DNA of 58,638 bases from Butyrivibrio sp. (GCA_014799955.1 JAAVHB010000023.1:1-58638); one strand, 5' to 3'; positions 15,771 through 25,813 are shown, counted from the stretch's first letter. Numbers and translations are program-made. Notes: a model not told the origin generated them from the sequence alone.

Positions 15771-18056
15771 TTAATCCTCCCTGTAGAAATTTATCAGACA
15801 GCCCGCAAGTATTATCCTGCGCTCGTCCTCGGTAAGAGCGCCTATTTTAAGCTCGAATTCCTTCATATCTTTATTGGCGACATACGCCTTGACGGAAGAC
15901 GCGCCGTTTTTTATCGCCTCAGCAATTTTCGGTATGAAAATATAGTCCAGATTCTCAAACGGAAGCTCCTCACCGTCGATTATGAAGGGAATCATACCCC
16001 AGTTGATAAGGTTTGAGCGGTATCTCTTGGTCGCGTATTCGTTGGCGATATTCGCCCAACCGCCCAGAACCTTCTGGCAGGACGCCGCCTGCTCCCTTGC
16101 GGAGCCGTCTCCCGGCTTTACCGCGAAAATGGTGCTGCCGACTCCCGTGTTGTCCTTGCATACGTCAAAGGTTTCTTTTATTTTGTGCATAACGTCGCGA
16201 AGCTCGGGAAGCGCATTTCCCATGCACTCGCCCGCCTCTCTCGCCTTTTCAGCCTTCTGCACCTCCTTGGCGCGTCCGACATAGAGCGGATCCTTTCTCG
16301 AAAGAGCAAACTCCGCAAGCCCCAGAGGATTAGAGCGGAATGATGAGGTTTCACCCGAAGGAATCAACTCGTCCGTCGTAGTGACGGGGTCATGAATCTC
16401 CGAAACACATTTGATAATGAGGTTTTCGGGAAGCGCGGGCATTGCAGGCCAGTCCTTTATATTGGGGCCGAATTTGATTTCCTGTCCGGGGTCCGCTATG
16501 CCGTGGCTGTCAAATACCCTGTTTGCGTAAATCGAGCTGTCGAAATGATATTTAGGACCTCTGAATTCAACATCGATATCCGCTGCCGAAGTGAGGTAAC
16601 CCTTGTTTGCGGCGGTTGCGGCGATTGAGCGCGCGTCCATAAGCGCAACCGAGGAAATCTGCCCGTTCTGAAGCTTCGAGCCCTCCCTGTTCGGGAAATT
16701 GCGGGTTGAATGCCTGATTGAAAATGCATTGTTCGCGGGCGTATCTCCGGCTCCGAAGCAGGGTCCGCAGAATGCCGTTTTGACAACAGCGCCGGTGCCG
16801 ATAAGATCGGCAAGACTGCCGTTTTTAGCAAGCTCCATATATACCGGCATACTTGCGGGATATACGCTGAGTGTGAATTCGTCCGCGCCTATCGAGCGTC
16901 CGCGAAGAATGTCGGCGGCAGCGCAGATATTTTCAAATCCGCCTCCGGCACAGCCGGCTATGATTCCCTGATCAACATAAAGTTTTCCGTCCCTTATTTT
17001 ATCTGTAAGCTTAAAATCAACCTTTCCGTCAAGACTGACAAGCGCCTTCTTTTCGCAGTCATGCAGAATATCCTCAAGATTGGCGTTAAGCTCGTCTATC
17101 GTGTATGTGTTGCTCGGATGGAAGGGCATTGCAATCATGGGCTTAACAGCGCTCAAATCAACATATACAACGCCGTCGTAATAAGCTACGCTGCCCGGAT
17201 TAAGCTCCTTGTACGCCTCGCTCCTTCCGTGAATCTCATAAAATTCCTTTACCGTCTCATCCGTTTTCCATATCGACGAAAGGCAGGTGGTCTCGGTGGT
17301 CATAACGTCCACGCCTATACGGAAATCGGCGCTGAGCTTTTCAACTCCCGGTCCCACAAATTCCATCACCTTATTCTTGACATATCCGTTGCCGAAAACC
17401 GCGCCTATAATCGCAAGCGCAACGTCTTGAGGTCCCACACCCTTAGCCGGCTCTCCGGTCAGATAAACGGCAACCACCTCGGGCATATTTATGTCGTAGG
17501 TCTTATTGAGAAGCTGCTTTACAAGCTCAGGACCGCCCTCGCCGACCGCCATTGTGCCGAGCGCGCCGTAGCGGGTATGGCTGTCCGAGCCGAGAATCAT
17601 TTTGCCCGCCTCAGCAAGCATTTCTCTGGCAAACTGGTGAATTACCGCCTGATGAGGGGGAACATAGATTCCGCCGTATTTTTTGGCGCAGGTAAGGCCA
17701 AACATATGGTCATCCTCGTTAATCGTACCGCCTACGGCGCAAAGGCTGTTATGGCAGTTGGTAAGCACATAGGGAATCGGGAATTTCTCAAGTCCGCTTG
17801 CTCTCGCTGTCTGAATTATCCCCACGAAAGTAATGTCATGCGACGTAAGCTTGTCGAATTTAATCTGAAGCCTTTCGTCGTCTCCCGACGTGTTATGTGA
17901 TGTAAGAATCCCGTAGGTGATTGTATTTTTTGCCGCTTCCTCCTTGGAAACCGCTCTGCCGCACTTTGCCGCAAGCTCCTGCGCTGCGCCGCCGTTATCC
18001 TCCACAAGCTCGGTTCCGTTGATAAGATAAGCGCCTTTTTCGCTTAATTTGACCAT
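15771..18056 (-). CDS. Aconitase-family hydratase (YbhJ-like)
   Basis: 761 residues. This is an aconitase superfamily protein with the three cluster cysteines visible: one in the [12 protein letters not shown] loop and two in [13 protein letters not shown], binding a [4Fe-4S] centre. The swivel domain follows with [35 protein letters not shown] is the conserved substrate-site region. The annotated close relatives are hydratases of the YbhJ type rather than confirmed citrate aconitases, so the substrate may be citrate or another hydroxy-acid. Citrate synthase lies about 11 kb away, supporting a citrate-linked role. The start at 18056 was chosen because AGGAGG precedes it. Confidence 0.88.
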   Translation of the reverse strand: MVKLSEKGAYLINGTELVEDNGGAAQELAAKCGRAVSKEEAAKNTITYGILTSHNTSGDDERLQIKFDKLTSHDITFVGIIQTARASGLEKFPIPYVLTNCHNSLCAVGGTINEDDHMFGLTCAKKYGGIYVPPHQAVIHQFAREMLAEAGKMILGSDSHTRYGALGTMAVGEGGPELVKQLLNKTYDINMPEVVAVYLTGEPAKGVGPQDVALAIIGAVFGNGYVKNKVMEFVGPGVEKLSADFRIGVDVMTTETTCLSSIWKTDETVKEFYEIHGRSEAYKELNPGSVAYYDGVVYVDLSAVKPMIAMPFHPSNTYTIDELNANLEDILHDCEKKALVSLDGKVDFKLTDKIRDGKLYVDQGIIAGCAGGGFENICAAADILRGRSIGADEFTLSVYPASMPVYMELAKNGSLADLIGTGAVVKTAFCGPCFGAGDTPANNAFSIRHSTRNFPNREGSKLQNGQISSVALMDARSIAATAANKGYLTSAADIDVEFRGPKYHFDSSIYANRVFDSHGIADPGQEIKFGPNIKDWPAMPALPENLIIKCVSEIHDPVTTTDELIPSGETSSFRSNPLGLAEFALSRKDPLYVGRAKEVQKAEKAREAGECMGNALPELRDVMHKIKETFDVCKDNTGVGSTIFAVKPGDGSAREQAASCQKVLGGWANIANEYATKRYRSNLINWGMIPFIIDGEELPFENLDYIFIPKIAEAIKNGASSVKAYVANKDMKEFELKIGALTEDERRIILAGCLINFYRED

Positions 18057-18142
18057 TGTCTGTCCTCCTGCTATAATATTTCTATGAAAAATATTACCCC
18101 ATACACGGGAAAAAATCAATACATTCATTCGGAGGTATATCT

Positions 18143-18389
18143 ATGATTCGCGCGGTATGCAAAAACGATTTGGAAGAATGTGTAAAGGTTATCCGAAACA
18201 GCTTTAAAACAGTTGCGGACGAATTCGGCTTCACCGAGGAAAACGCGCTGCTCCGTGATGAACATCGGAATCGTGGAGGAAAATATCAGGCTGAGAAAAT
18301 GGTACGAAGATAACGGCGCGGAGCACATACGGACTGAAAAATATGATTTTTTTCCTTTTACCTGCGGATATATGAAAAAGTACTTGTAA
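18143..18389 (+). pseudogene. GNAT N-acetyltransferase remnant with internal deletion
   Basis: After GGAGG, the frame gives MIRAVCKNDLEECVKVIRNS and FKTVADEFGFTEENAL, a typical GNAT N-terminus. The central acetyl-CoA-binding region is missing. A second frame then continues with NIGIVEENIRLRKWYEDNGA and a FFPFTCGYMKKYL end, the typical GNAT C-terminus. The join near 18254 loses roughly the middle half of the expected gene and shifts frame. It is a clean in-place deletion rather than random decay. Confidence 0.8.
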
Positions 18390-18484
18390 AGCGTTAAAAG
18401 ATAATTCCGGGAAATTTGCGAAAAGACTTGATTTTTTTATGTTTTTTCATAATAATATTAATCATAATTCGAGGGTATAAAAAT

Positions 18485-19027
18485 ATGGAATATAACGAAT
18501 TACCGGAACGGTTAGAAAGAAACGTAATTTATGAAAGCGATTATGTCTCCTTATATGCCGACAAGGTGAGACTGCCAAACGGATATATCATAGAAAAATA
18601 TCACCAAGTCCACTATCCCCATGAAGCTGTGAGCATTGTTGTATTCAATGAAAACAACGAAGTTCTGCTGATTCAGTCCAAGCGGTATACGGTAATGCGT
18701 TTGGAATGGGAGATTCCGGCGGGCCGTGTTGAAGCCGGAGAATCAAAGGAAGACGCCGCTCGCAGAGAGTGCATTGAAGAAACAGGGTGTACGGTTAAAG
18801 ATTTAAAGTTCTTATGCTCTCAGAATCCGGCGAACGGAATGTCCGACTGTGTATGCCATGTTTTTGCGGCAAGGGTCGATACGGAATCCATGAGCTTTGA
18901 TGAAAATGAAGTGAAAGCGAAAAAGTGGGTTTCAAGAGACAGCGTACTGGAAATGTTGAGAAATAACGAAACAAAAGACGGGGTTGCTATTCTGGCGCTG
19001 CTTTTTGCTTTTGAATTTTATAAATAA
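18485..19027 (+). CDS. Nudix hydrolase (ADP-ribose pyrophosphatase type)
   Basis: 180 residues with a complete Nudix box, GRVEAGESKEDAARRECIEE followed by TGC, matching Gx5Ex7REUxEExGU. Upstream, the strand pattern VRLPNGYIIEKYHQVHYPHEAVSIVVF is that of ADP-ribose/nucleotide-sugar pyrophosphatases, which hydrolyse nucleoside diphosphate derivatives in the cytosol. The ATG at 18485 follows GAGGG; an earlier in-frame TTG would add a hydrophobic stretch lacking a ribosome site. It is followed 25 bases later by the alpha/beta-hydrolase gene, so the two are probably co-transcribed. Confidence 0.9.
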   Translation: MEYNELPERLERNVIYESDYVSLYADKVRLPNGYIIEKYHQVHYPHEAVSIVVFNENNEVLLIQSKRYTVMRLEWEIPAGRVEAGESKEDAARRECIEETGCTVKDLKFLCSQNPANGMSDCVCHVFAARVDTESMSFDENEVKAKKWVSRDSVLEMLRNNETKDGVAILALLFAFEFYK

Positions 19028-19052
19028 CTGCCAAATATACAGGAGGTTTACG

Positions 19053-20000
19053 ATGGCAAATAAAAAAGAATTTACTTTCCGTTCACGGGACGGCATAAAT
19101 ACCTGCTACGCTTACTCATGGGCTCCCGAGGACGGCAGAATCAGAGGGGTTTTCCAGATAATCCACGGAATGGTCGAATATGTTCAAAGATACGATGCAT
19201 TTGCAGAGTTTCTTGCATCGCACGGATTCCTTGTTGTGGGCGAGGATCATCTCGGACACGGAAAAACAGCCGCCACCGAAAAGGATTTGGGGTATTTTTG
19301 TCCTAACGACCCCGAAACCGTGCTTGTGCGGAACGCCCACCGCCTCAAAAAAATAATTCAGGAGCAGAATCCCGGAGTTCCTTATTTCATAATGGGACAC
19401 AGCATGGGCTCGTTTATTTTCCGCAAATACCTCACTATGTACGGAAGCGGAATCGACGGCGCAATCGTTATGGGAACCGGCGTTATGCCCGCGTTCGTAA
19501 CGGGTTTCGGCGTATTTCTGACCAACTTCCAGAAACTATTTTTCGGCGACAGGCATGTAAGCAAGCTCATAACCAAAATCGCCTTCGGCGGCTATAACAA
19601 AAAAATCCCCGATTTCCGCACCGACAGCGACTGGCTCACCCGCGACGAGGACATTGTGGACGCCTATGTAAAGGACCCTCTGTGCAGCTTCAAATTCTCG
19701 CTGAACGCATACCGGACGCTATTTAAAATACTCGGATATGTATGCAAGGAAAAAAATCTCACCACAATTCCCAAAACGCTTCCGATTTTCGTGGTTGCGG
19801 GAACCGCCGACCCCGTCGGCAATTACGGCAAGGGTCCGACGGCAGTGTACGAGCAATACAAGCGCCTCGGCATAAATGACGTAACACTCAAACTTTACGA
19901 GGGCTACAGGCACGAAATTCTCAACGAAATCGGCAAGGAGGAGCCCTTCAACGATATTCTTAACTGGCTTGACGGGCATTGCGCGAAAGAAAGCGCCTGA
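19053..20000 (+). CDS. Alpha/beta hydrolase, monoacylglycerol-lipase-like
   Basis: 315 residues. The Hydrolase_4 fold has the oxyanion motif IIHGMVEYVQRYD, the nucleophile elbow GHSMGS (Ser near residue 118), an acid in VAGTADPVG and the catalytic His in YEGYRHEILNE. The family hydrolyses lysophospholipids or monoacylglycerols. There is no signal peptide. The start ATG follows AGGAGG. The 3' end overlaps the convergent MATE gene by 41 bp. Confidence 0.9.
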   Translation: MANKKEFTFRSRDGINTCYAYSWAPEDGRIRGVFQIIHGMVEYVQRYDAFAEFLASHGFLVVGEDHLGHGKTAATEKDLGYFCPNDPETVLVRNAHRLKKIIQEQNPGVPYFIMGHSMGSFIFRKYLTMYGSGIDGAIVMGTGVMPAFVTGFGVFLTNFQKLFFGDRHVSKLITKIAFGGYNKKIPDFRTDSDWLTRDEDIVDAYVKDPLCSFKFSLNAYRTLFKILGYVCKEKNLTTIPKTLPIFVVAGTADPVGNYGKGPTAVYEQYKRLGINDVTLKLYEGYRHEILNEIGKEEPFNDILNWLDGHCAKESA

Positions 20001-21318
20001 AATCAATAACGACAACGATTGCGCATAAAATCCATATCGCGGGCTCAAGAAAGCAGATTCCGATATAACCGAGCGCCGGAGCGATAAAAAACGCCGCCGC
20101 GAATTTGCCCGCAAGCTCTATAGCGCTTCCGCAGATTGGGACAATTTTACGTCCCAATCCCTGAAGGGAGCTTCGCAAAATAAGCAGTATGTTAAGCACG
20201 AAAAAAAACGGAAGATTAATTCTTATGTATTTTACCGCGGTATCTATGACAAAACCGTTTCCGCTTCCCGTCAATGCTTTCACTACGGGTCTTGCGATTT
20301 TATACGCACAGATTACCGAAATAACACTCCAAACAAAACCGATTGCCATAGAGGTAAGTATTCCTTTTTTTACTCTCCCTATATTTCCCGCTCCGTAATT
20401 CTGGCTTGCAAAAGTCGAAGCGGAAAGGCTCACCGTTCCCAATACCAGCATAAATATATCGCCGAACTTCCGCGCCGCCGTGTGCGCCGTTACCGTCTCC
20501 TTGCCGAGCGAATTAACGGCATTCTGCATCGCCACCGAGCCTATTGAAACCACCGCAAGCATCAATCCCATCGAAAGGCCCGTTAAAGCCAGATCCCCGA
20601 GAAGCGTTTTGTCCGGTCTGACGCTCGACCTCTCAAATTTAAGAACCGTGAATTTTCTGCTCACGGCAAGCACGCACAGCACAACTGACACGCCCTGCGC
20701 TATAACCGTCGCGTATCCGGCTCCCGCAACTCCAAGCCCGAAATATTTTACAAAAATAATATCCAGAATCACGTTCAGTACTGTTGCGATTACAAGAAAA
20801 TAAAGCGGAATCCTGCTGTTTCCGATTGCCCTAAACATTCCCGCAAACATATTGTAAAACATTGTAACCGCCGCAAAAAGCAGTATAACCCTCAGATAAT
20901 TTTCGGTATCATCTATGATTTCAGACGGCGTATTTAAAAAAGCAAGCAGCGGTCTGATTCCTATCATGCTGAAAACAGTGAGTACAACGGAAATTCCCGC
21001 GGTCAGAAGATATGAAAAAGTAATTGCCCTCTTCATTTTCACGGTATCGCCCGCACCGTAGAAGCGCGCGATAACCACCGAAAAGCCGTTGGTCATTCCA
21101 TTTGCGAAGCTGATTACCAGACTGTACACCGGCGCCGCCGCGCCCACCGCCGCCAGCTTATCGTCACCCAAAAGGTTCCCGATTACCGCCGTATCCACGA
21201 TATTATAGCATTGCTGAAAAATATTCCCTATCAGTATTGGAAACGCAAAAAACAAAAGAGCCTTAAGTATGCTTCCCTCTGTCATTGAATTTTCTTTTGT
21301 TTTAATTCCTGCCTTCAT
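19960..21318 (-). CDS. MATE family efflux transporter
   Basis: 452 residues with about 12 hydrophobic helices in two pseudo-repeats, the MATE signature FFAFPILIGNIFQQCYNIVDTA near the N-terminus and the matching repeat-2 opening near residue 240. MATE pumps export drugs or metabolites using Na+ or H+. The ATG after GGAGG was chosen. It overlaps the preceding plus-strand hydrolase gene tail to tail. Substrate unknown. Confidence 0.92.
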   Translation of the reverse strand: MKAGIKTKENSMTEGSILKALLFFAFPILIGNIFQQCYNIVDTAVIGNLLGDDKLAAVGAAAPVYSLVISFANGMTNGFSVVIARFYGAGDTVKMKRAITFSYLLTAGISVVLTVFSMIGIRPLLAFLNTPSEIIDDTENYLRVILLFAAVTMFYNMFAGMFRAIGNSRIPLYFLVIATVLNVILDIIFVKYFGLGVAGAGYATVIAQGVSVVLCVLAVSRKFTVLKFERSSVRPDKTLLGDLALTGLSMGLMLAVVSIGSVAMQNAVNSLGKETVTAHTAARKFGDIFMLVLGTVSLSASTFASQNYGAGNIGRVKKGILTSMAIGFVWSVISVICAYKIARPVVKALTGSGNGFVIDTAVKYIRINLPFFFVLNILLILRSSLQGLGRKIVPICGSAIELAGKFAAAFFIAPALGYIGICFLEPAIWILCAIVVVIDFRRFLSRNARQAS

Positions 21319-21529
21319 CAAGGCGCTCCTCCCGCCGCTGCCATACGGCGTCAAAATTCTCTCCGGTTTGCCAAGGGTTCATTATAGCACACTCCCTTCC
21401 GTTGTCAATCTTGATTTTTATTTGACTTTATAAGCAAAAAAATGGCATAATTCTCAGCTTTTGGGACATACTCAAAGCATACCCGCAAAACCGGGATTTA
21501 TCTGATTTAGTTTAAGGAGCGCCAAAACT

Positions 21530-22510
21530 ATGGATATTGCTTTTTTCGGAACAAAACCCTATGACAAGCTGTGGTTTGAGCCTTTAAGCAAGGAATACAG
21601 CTGCCATATACATTTTATTGAAGCCAAAATGAATTCCGACACCGTTGTGCTTGCGGAGGGCAGCAACGCAGTCTGTATTTTCGTAAACGATTATGTGACG
21701 GAGGAGGTTGCACAGCGCCTGTCTTCCATGGGCATCAAGCTCATTCTCTTAAGATGCGCCGGCTTCAACAACGTAGATTTATCCGCAACCAAGGAGCTCG
21801 GAATCACGGTTCTGCGTGTCCCCAGCTATTCTCCGGCAGCCGTCGCCGAATTTTCAATGGCGTCAATACTCGCGGTAAACCGCCAGCTCCACCGCGCCTA
21901 CAACCGCACCCGCGACTTCAATATGAGTATCAACGGTCTCATGGGGCGCGATATGAACTGCAAAACCGCCGGAGTAATCGGAACCGGCAAAATCGGCCAG
22001 TGCATGATTGACATTTTCAACGGCTTCCATATGAAAGTGCTGGCATATGACGTGTATCCCAACGAAAACCTCGATGCGGTGTACGTTCCTTTGGACGAGC
22101 TTTTTGAAAAATCGGATTTCATATCGCTTCACTGTCCGCTGACAAAGGACACCTACCATATAATAAACGGCAATTCCATTGCCCGTATGCGCCCCGGAGT
22201 AATAATCTCAAACACCTCACGCGGCTCCCTGATTGACTCCAACGCCCTTCTGGACGGGCTTAAGGAAGGAAAAATAGGCGGCGTGGCGCTTGACGTGTAC
22301 GAGGAGGAGGAAGGAATTTTCTATGAGGACGTGTCCGGCAAAATAATTCAGGACGATGTGCTTTCCCGCCTCTCCACCTTCCCCAACGTGCTGATTACCT
22401 CCCACATGGGCTTCTTTACGCGGGAAGCAATGCAGGCAATCGCCATAGAAACTCTGGAAAACGCCTTCGCCTACGAAAACGGAATGAAGCTGATTAATAT
22501 AGTGCAGTAA
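21530..22510 (+). CDS. D-isomer specific 2-hydroxyacid dehydrogenase (D-lactate dehydrogenase type)
   Basis: 326 residues. The Rossmann dinucleotide motif is GVIGTGKIGQ (about residues 147-156), followed by the catalytic Arg in NTSRGSLID, the Glu in the DVYEEE segment and the catalytic His in ITSHMGFFTREA. The N-terminus MDIAFFGTKPYD is characteristic of fermentative D-lactate dehydrogenases (LdhA-like) rather than glycerate dehydrogenases. It would reduce pyruvate with NADH in the cytosol. A typical AAGGAG ribosome site precedes it, and a strong terminator follows. Confidence 0.92.
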   Translation: MDIAFFGTKPYDKLWFEPLSKEYSCHIHFIEAKMNSDTVVLAEGSNAVCIFVNDYVTEEVAQRLSSMGIKLILLRCAGFNNVDLSATKELGITVLRVPSYSPAAVAEFSMASILAVNRQLHRAYNRTRDFNMSINGLMGRDMNCKTAGVIGTGKIGQCMIDIFNGFHMKVLAYDVYPNENLDAVYVPLDELFEKSDFISLHCPLTKDTYHIINGNSIARMRPGVIISNTSRGSLIDSNALLDGLKEGKIGGVALDVYEEEEGIFYEDVSGKIIQDDVLSRLSTFPNVLITSHMGFFTREAMQAIAIETLENAFAYENGMKLINIVQ

Positions 22511-22512
22511 GT

Positions 22513-22541
22513 AAAAGCTCGGTACACAGCCGAGCTTTTTG
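22513..22541 (+). terminator. Terminator after the dehydrogenase
   Basis: A 10-bp stem (22513-22522 with 22530-22539) ending in a T run. Confidence 0.9.
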
Positions 22542-22581
22542 CATGGTTTATTCAATTATTCCATTAACTATTACGCAAATT

Positions 22582-23214
22582 TCACCAAATACCTTTTCCA
22601 TCACCAAGTAAAATATTCTTTATGTTTTCGTCTATTTCTCTTTCAGGTAAGCCTTGTTGAATGAGCGGCTGAATAACTTCACGGCTCTCTCTTGTATGGG
22701 GAAGTTCAGACGCAAGTCTGTCCGCTTTATCCTCATATCCTGCTTTCAAATACAGAAAACACAGAGCTGCGCGCATAGTAGCTTTTTGTTTCTCATTGAT
22801 TGAGACAGGCAAGCCTCTTTCCGTTAATTCGATAGCTTCCTCTGTATTTCCCTTTAACGCCAGTACACTCGCCAGCCCAAGAATCATCCCCGGCTTATTC
22901 GGATAAATCAACAATGCATCCCGATATATTTTTTCGGCAGAATCATAATCTCCCTTTCGCTGACACTCAACAGCCCTTTTATGAATGTTATATCGCGTTG
23001 CTTTTGCACGAATCACATCCATTCCAACTAACAAATCAATACTTGTTTCAAATATGTTTGCCAGTGCCGGCAAAAGCGTAATATCCGGATAAGATTCACC
23101 GCGCTCCCATTTTGAAACGCTTTGCGGTGTAATCATTAAATACTTCGCAACATCCTCCTGTGTAAGATTTTTCAAAATACGGTATTTCTTTAAATTTTCC
23201 GATAAATACAGCAT
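22582..23214 (-). CDS. XRE-family regulator with TPR-like C-terminus
   Basis: 210 residues. The N-terminal helix-turn-helix (about residues 5-60) contains LTQEDVAKYLMITPQSVSKWERGESYPDI, a classical XRE/Cro motif, and the C-terminal half carries TPR-like helices (AEKIYRDALLIYPNKPGMILGLA and following). Such proteins often sense peptides or small ligands through the TPR part. The ATG preceded by GGGAGGG was chosen. It lies downstream of a free-standing small RNA on the same strand. Target genes unknown. Confidence 0.88.
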   Translation of the reverse strand: MLYLSENLKKYRILKNLTQEDVAKYLMITPQSVSKWERGESYPDITLLPALANIFETSIDLLVGMDVIRAKATRYNIHKRAVECQRKGDYDSAEKIYRDALLIYPNKPGMILGLASVLALKGNTEEAIELTERGLPVSINEKQKATMRAALCFLYLKAGYEDKADRLASELPHTRESREVIQPLIQQGLPEREIDENIKNILLGDGKGIW

Positions 23215-23382
23215 ATCGCCCTCCCGATAACTTATTATAGTAAAATCCGTTTCTGATTCCATAATGAAATCATACCATGGGCACCTGCAAATTCAATAAC
23301 GCAATAGTTGTCTTTCATTCAACCGTATCCATATATGCTCAAGTTTCTGACCTTTCTCGATAAGAGAAACCGTAAGAAAAAG

Positions 23383-23480
23383 TAAAAATGCCTCTCCTGT
23401 CTAGCCCACAGGAGAGGCTGTGTCCGTAAGGACGATCTAACCTTTTTGGGAGGCTCCACTTTGGAGTGGGTACTCTTCTT
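23383..23480 (-). ncRNA. Free-standing small RNA with own promoter and terminator
   Basis: About 98 nt on the minus strand, between a good promoter and a strong terminator, with no sensible reading frame. Stems seen in order are CCACU-CCAA-AGUGG (23456-23469), GUCC-UUAC-GGAC (23422-23433) and the terminator stem. The sequence between stems (CUCCCAAAAAGGUUAGAUC) is unpaired and could be a target-pairing or ligand region. It does not match any riboswitch family I recognise. Confidence 0.6.
23384..23418 (-). terminator. Terminator of the small RNA
   Basis: An 11-bp perfect stem (23390-23400 with 23408-23418), seven-base loop, then AUUUUUACUUUUU on the minus strand. Confidence 0.9.
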
Positions 23481-23486
23481 ATGTTT

Positions 23487-23515
23487 AATATAGCACAAGA
23501 TATATTAAAACTCAA
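23487..23515 (-). promoter_or_regulatory. Promoter of the small RNA
   Basis: Minus-strand -35 TTGAGT (23510-23515), 17-base spacer, -10 TATATT (23487-23492). The predicted start is at about 23480. Confidence 0.65.
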
Positions 23516-23546
23516 CATTTATTTTCTCATTATCACAATACTGTAT

Positions 23547-24521
23547 TTATTTACCCTCCAGCAGCCGCCGCTGCCTGCTTAAACGCTCTTTTACAAGCCC
23601 GAGAAAGTCTTCGCTGCCGACAACCTTAAGCATCGGACCGAAGGAAAGCACCTCGATGAGCAGCTCGGTTTCGGTTCTTTTATTATAGTAGATAAGGCAT
23701 TCGTATGTATCGCCGTCGATTTTTCTCGTTCTCTTGTCATAATTGGCAAACTGAAGCATGGCACGTTCAAGAACGTTGCGCTTGTTATTTATTATGACGC
23801 GCGCAGGCTCTTTGTAATAGGAATGACAAAGCGCGCGGTTTATGTTGGGTATGTGCTCCGCCGTTTCCCCGGACGGGATAATTTGTGTTATGCGGTTAAG
23901 ATTCAGCATTTCGACTCTCGGATTCCGTAACGCACGTCTGTCAACCGCCAGAAGACGGAAGCGGTCATTTTTAATCGAATACTCCAGACGGCAGGGCAGA
24001 TAATTATGGTGAACCCGTTGCCCGGTACGCGATTCGTAATCAATATCAAGATACTCACGGTTTTTAATACCCTGAATAAGTGCCTGAAAATGCTTTCTGT
24101 ACTTGGGGTCGGTGTAGTCGTCCTTATCGGCAAAGCGGTCATAATAATAAAAATCGTCGGACGTATAAAGCGGCTCCACTTCGCCGAGCGCGGCGTTTAT
24201 GCCGTCGATTTCATCATCGTCAAGAAAAAGACGGATTTTGTCGTCGGTCAGAATCGCTTTGAGATAGGATTTCTGCAAATCGGTAAGCGGAACATAGAAA
24301 TCCGTGGACAGTCTTGATTTGAAAACGCTTGCGCCGTCTTTTTCATAAAAGCCCCATTCGCCGTCTGTAAGCTTGGGGAAAAGATAGAAAAGACTCTCCT
24401 CAAACCCGCTGTCCTTAATGCGAAAATCCAGCTCGTTTTTGGATATGCGGTCCTTCTTTTCAATCAGCGACTTTATTACCTGAAAATAGCAGTTATATAC
24501 CTCCGAAAAGATTTCGGACAT
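23547..24521 (-). CDS. WYL-domain regulator 2
   Basis: 324 residues. The WYL fold is recognisable in the middle (about residues 150-230: REYLDIDYESRTG, LPCRLEYSIKNDRFRLLAVD, RNPRVEMLNLNRI), followed by a WCX-like C-terminal extension. No clear helix-turn-helix is seen at the N-terminus, so it may act as partner of the adjacent larger WYL protein. WYL domains bind nucleic-acid-derived ligands and control RNA-repair and phage-defence operons. It starts 14 bases after the first WYL gene, with GGGGGAG as ribosome site. Both face away from the RtcB module. Confidence 0.85.
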   Translation of the reverse strand: MSEIFSEVYNCYFQVIKSLIEKKDRISKNELDFRIKDSGFEESLFYLFPKLTDGEWGFYEKDGASVFKSRLSTDFYVPLTDLQKSYLKAILTDDKIRLFLDDDEIDGINAALGEVEPLYTSDDFYYYDRFADKDDYTDPKYRKHFQALIQGIKNREYLDIDYESRTGQRVHHNYLPCRLEYSIKNDRFRLLAVDRRALRNPRVEMLNLNRITQIIPSGETAEHIPNINRALCHSYYKEPARVIINNKRNVLERAMLQFANYDKRTRKIDGDTYECLIYYNKRTETELLIEVLSFGPMLKVVGSEDFLGLVKERLSRQRRLLEGK

Positions 24522-24535
24522 ATGCTCTCCCCCTT

Positions 24536-25768
24536 TTAGTCAAAATACAGCTTATATGTTTCGTAGAAATCCCTCTTGAAAAGCCCGGCAAGCTTTTCGC
24601 TGTCCGATTCAACATCAATTATCCTTCCGGTAAAGCTGCGAATCCACGGAAGCATTTCGTTTGCGTCAAACACTTCGGTTTCGTATGTAAAGGTATCCGG
24701 AGCAATCCGTGAAAGAACGCCGCCCTTTCCCTCGCGCTTAAAACGGTTAATAATATGTTCCTCGGTTTTTTCATTGATATTCACGGTCAGCTTTACACGC
24801 TCCGTACGCGTACGGCTTTCATTCTGAAAAGAAACGCCCCACGCCCTTTCTTTATTTCTGTACAAATCCTCTCTTATATCCTTATAGCCGGGGCATTTTT
24901 CCTGAAGCTTAACCTCCTTTACGGCGTCAAGACGGAAACAGCTAAATTTCTTTTTTTCCGTAATATAAAAACAGACATAACGCCGACCGGTGCGCGTGCT
25001 TATAAATATTTTGAGCGGAACACCGCCCTGCTCCTGAAAATTTTCGTTTTTGGAGCTTTTCAGCTTTACAATAACCGCTCTTTCGTCATGCATGGCGCGG
25101 AGTATGTCAAGAAGCACCTCGTCCTCCAGCGTATGCACAAAAAAGCTGTGCTTCACCCGAAAAACGTCATTTTTAAAACCAAGATTTTCCATTACGGTAT
25201 TTCCGAGTATTCCGACAGGAGCACTAAGCTGGTAAAGCTTCACGGCCTCCGCCAGTGCGGGGAAACGTGAAAAAATTTCGCGCGGCGAAGCGTTAAGGCT
25301 GTACAAAACCTCCCTGCCGCTCTTTGATTTTATCAATATCCCCTCCGCCGCATATTCGTTGCATTTGCGTCTTATCGTCTGAGCGTCAAAAAACACGCCG
25401 TATTTATCAAGAATCCCGTCCGTTATCCCGTCGGCGGTCTTTTCGTTTTCCTTAAGAAGATAATCGATTATGTAAAAATGCAGCATAATGTCATTGTCGG
25501 TAAAGCTTTTTGCCTTCCAGACCTGATACAGCGGATTTGTGTCAAGCAGATTGCTGTCGATTGAAAGATATATATTTTTACCCTTTTCCGTATAATCCTG
25601 CTTTACATAGCCCGCAAGCCAGCTTTCAAGCCTGCGCCGCTCGTTATCGTATGTGCGTCCGCTCCAGCCTGAGAATTCATCACGGGTTTTAAAGCCGTAC
25701 ACAAAAAAATCCCGCACATATTCACGGCTCTTTGAAAAGGACTTTATAAGCTCACTGAATTCCGACAT
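24536..25768 (-). CDS. WYL-domain regulator 1 with N-terminal helix-turn-helix
   Basis: 410 residues. The N-terminal third is helical, with a winged-helix-like segment (ITDGILDKYGVFFDAQTIRRKCNEYAAEGIL). The WYL-type domain follows (AVIVKLKSSKNENF, VPLKIFISTRTGRRYVCFYI, SCFRLDAVKEVKL), and then a WCX-like region ending in YKLYFD. It heads a two-gene operon divergent from the Y RNA/TROVE/RtcB unit, with about 220 bp between. In other bacteria RtcB operons are controlled by RtcR or by WYL proteins, so this pair is the likely switch, perhaps responding to RNA termini or damage products. The start follows GGAGG. Confidence 0.85.
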   Translation of the reverse strand: MSEFSELIKSFSKSREYVRDFFVYGFKTRDEFSGWSGRTYDNERRRLESWLAGYVKQDYTEKGKNIYLSIDSNLLDTNPLYQVWKAKSFTDNDIMLHFYIIDYLLKENEKTADGITDGILDKYGVFFDAQTIRRKCNEYAAEGILIKSKSGREVLYSLNASPREIFSRFPALAEAVKLYQLSAPVGILGNTVMENLGFKNDVFRVKHSFFVHTLEDEVLLDILRAMHDERAVIVKLKSSKNENFQEQGGVPLKIFISTRTGRRYVCFYITEKKKFSCFRLDAVKEVKLQEKCPGYKDIREDLYRNKERAWGVSFQNESRTRTERVKLTVNINEKTEEHIINRFKREGKGGVLSRIAPDTFTYETEVFDANEMLPWIRSFTGRIIDVESDSEKLAGLFKRDFYETYKLYFD

Positions 25769-25813
25769 ACCTGCCTCCGATTTGAAGAAACTCTTTTAAA
25801 TGATTATACCTTG

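Noticed and set aside
14951-15835. Plus-strand open frame over rubrerythrin
   Set aside because: Spans the complete rubrerythrin gene on the other strand and reads through its terminator; no ribosome site.
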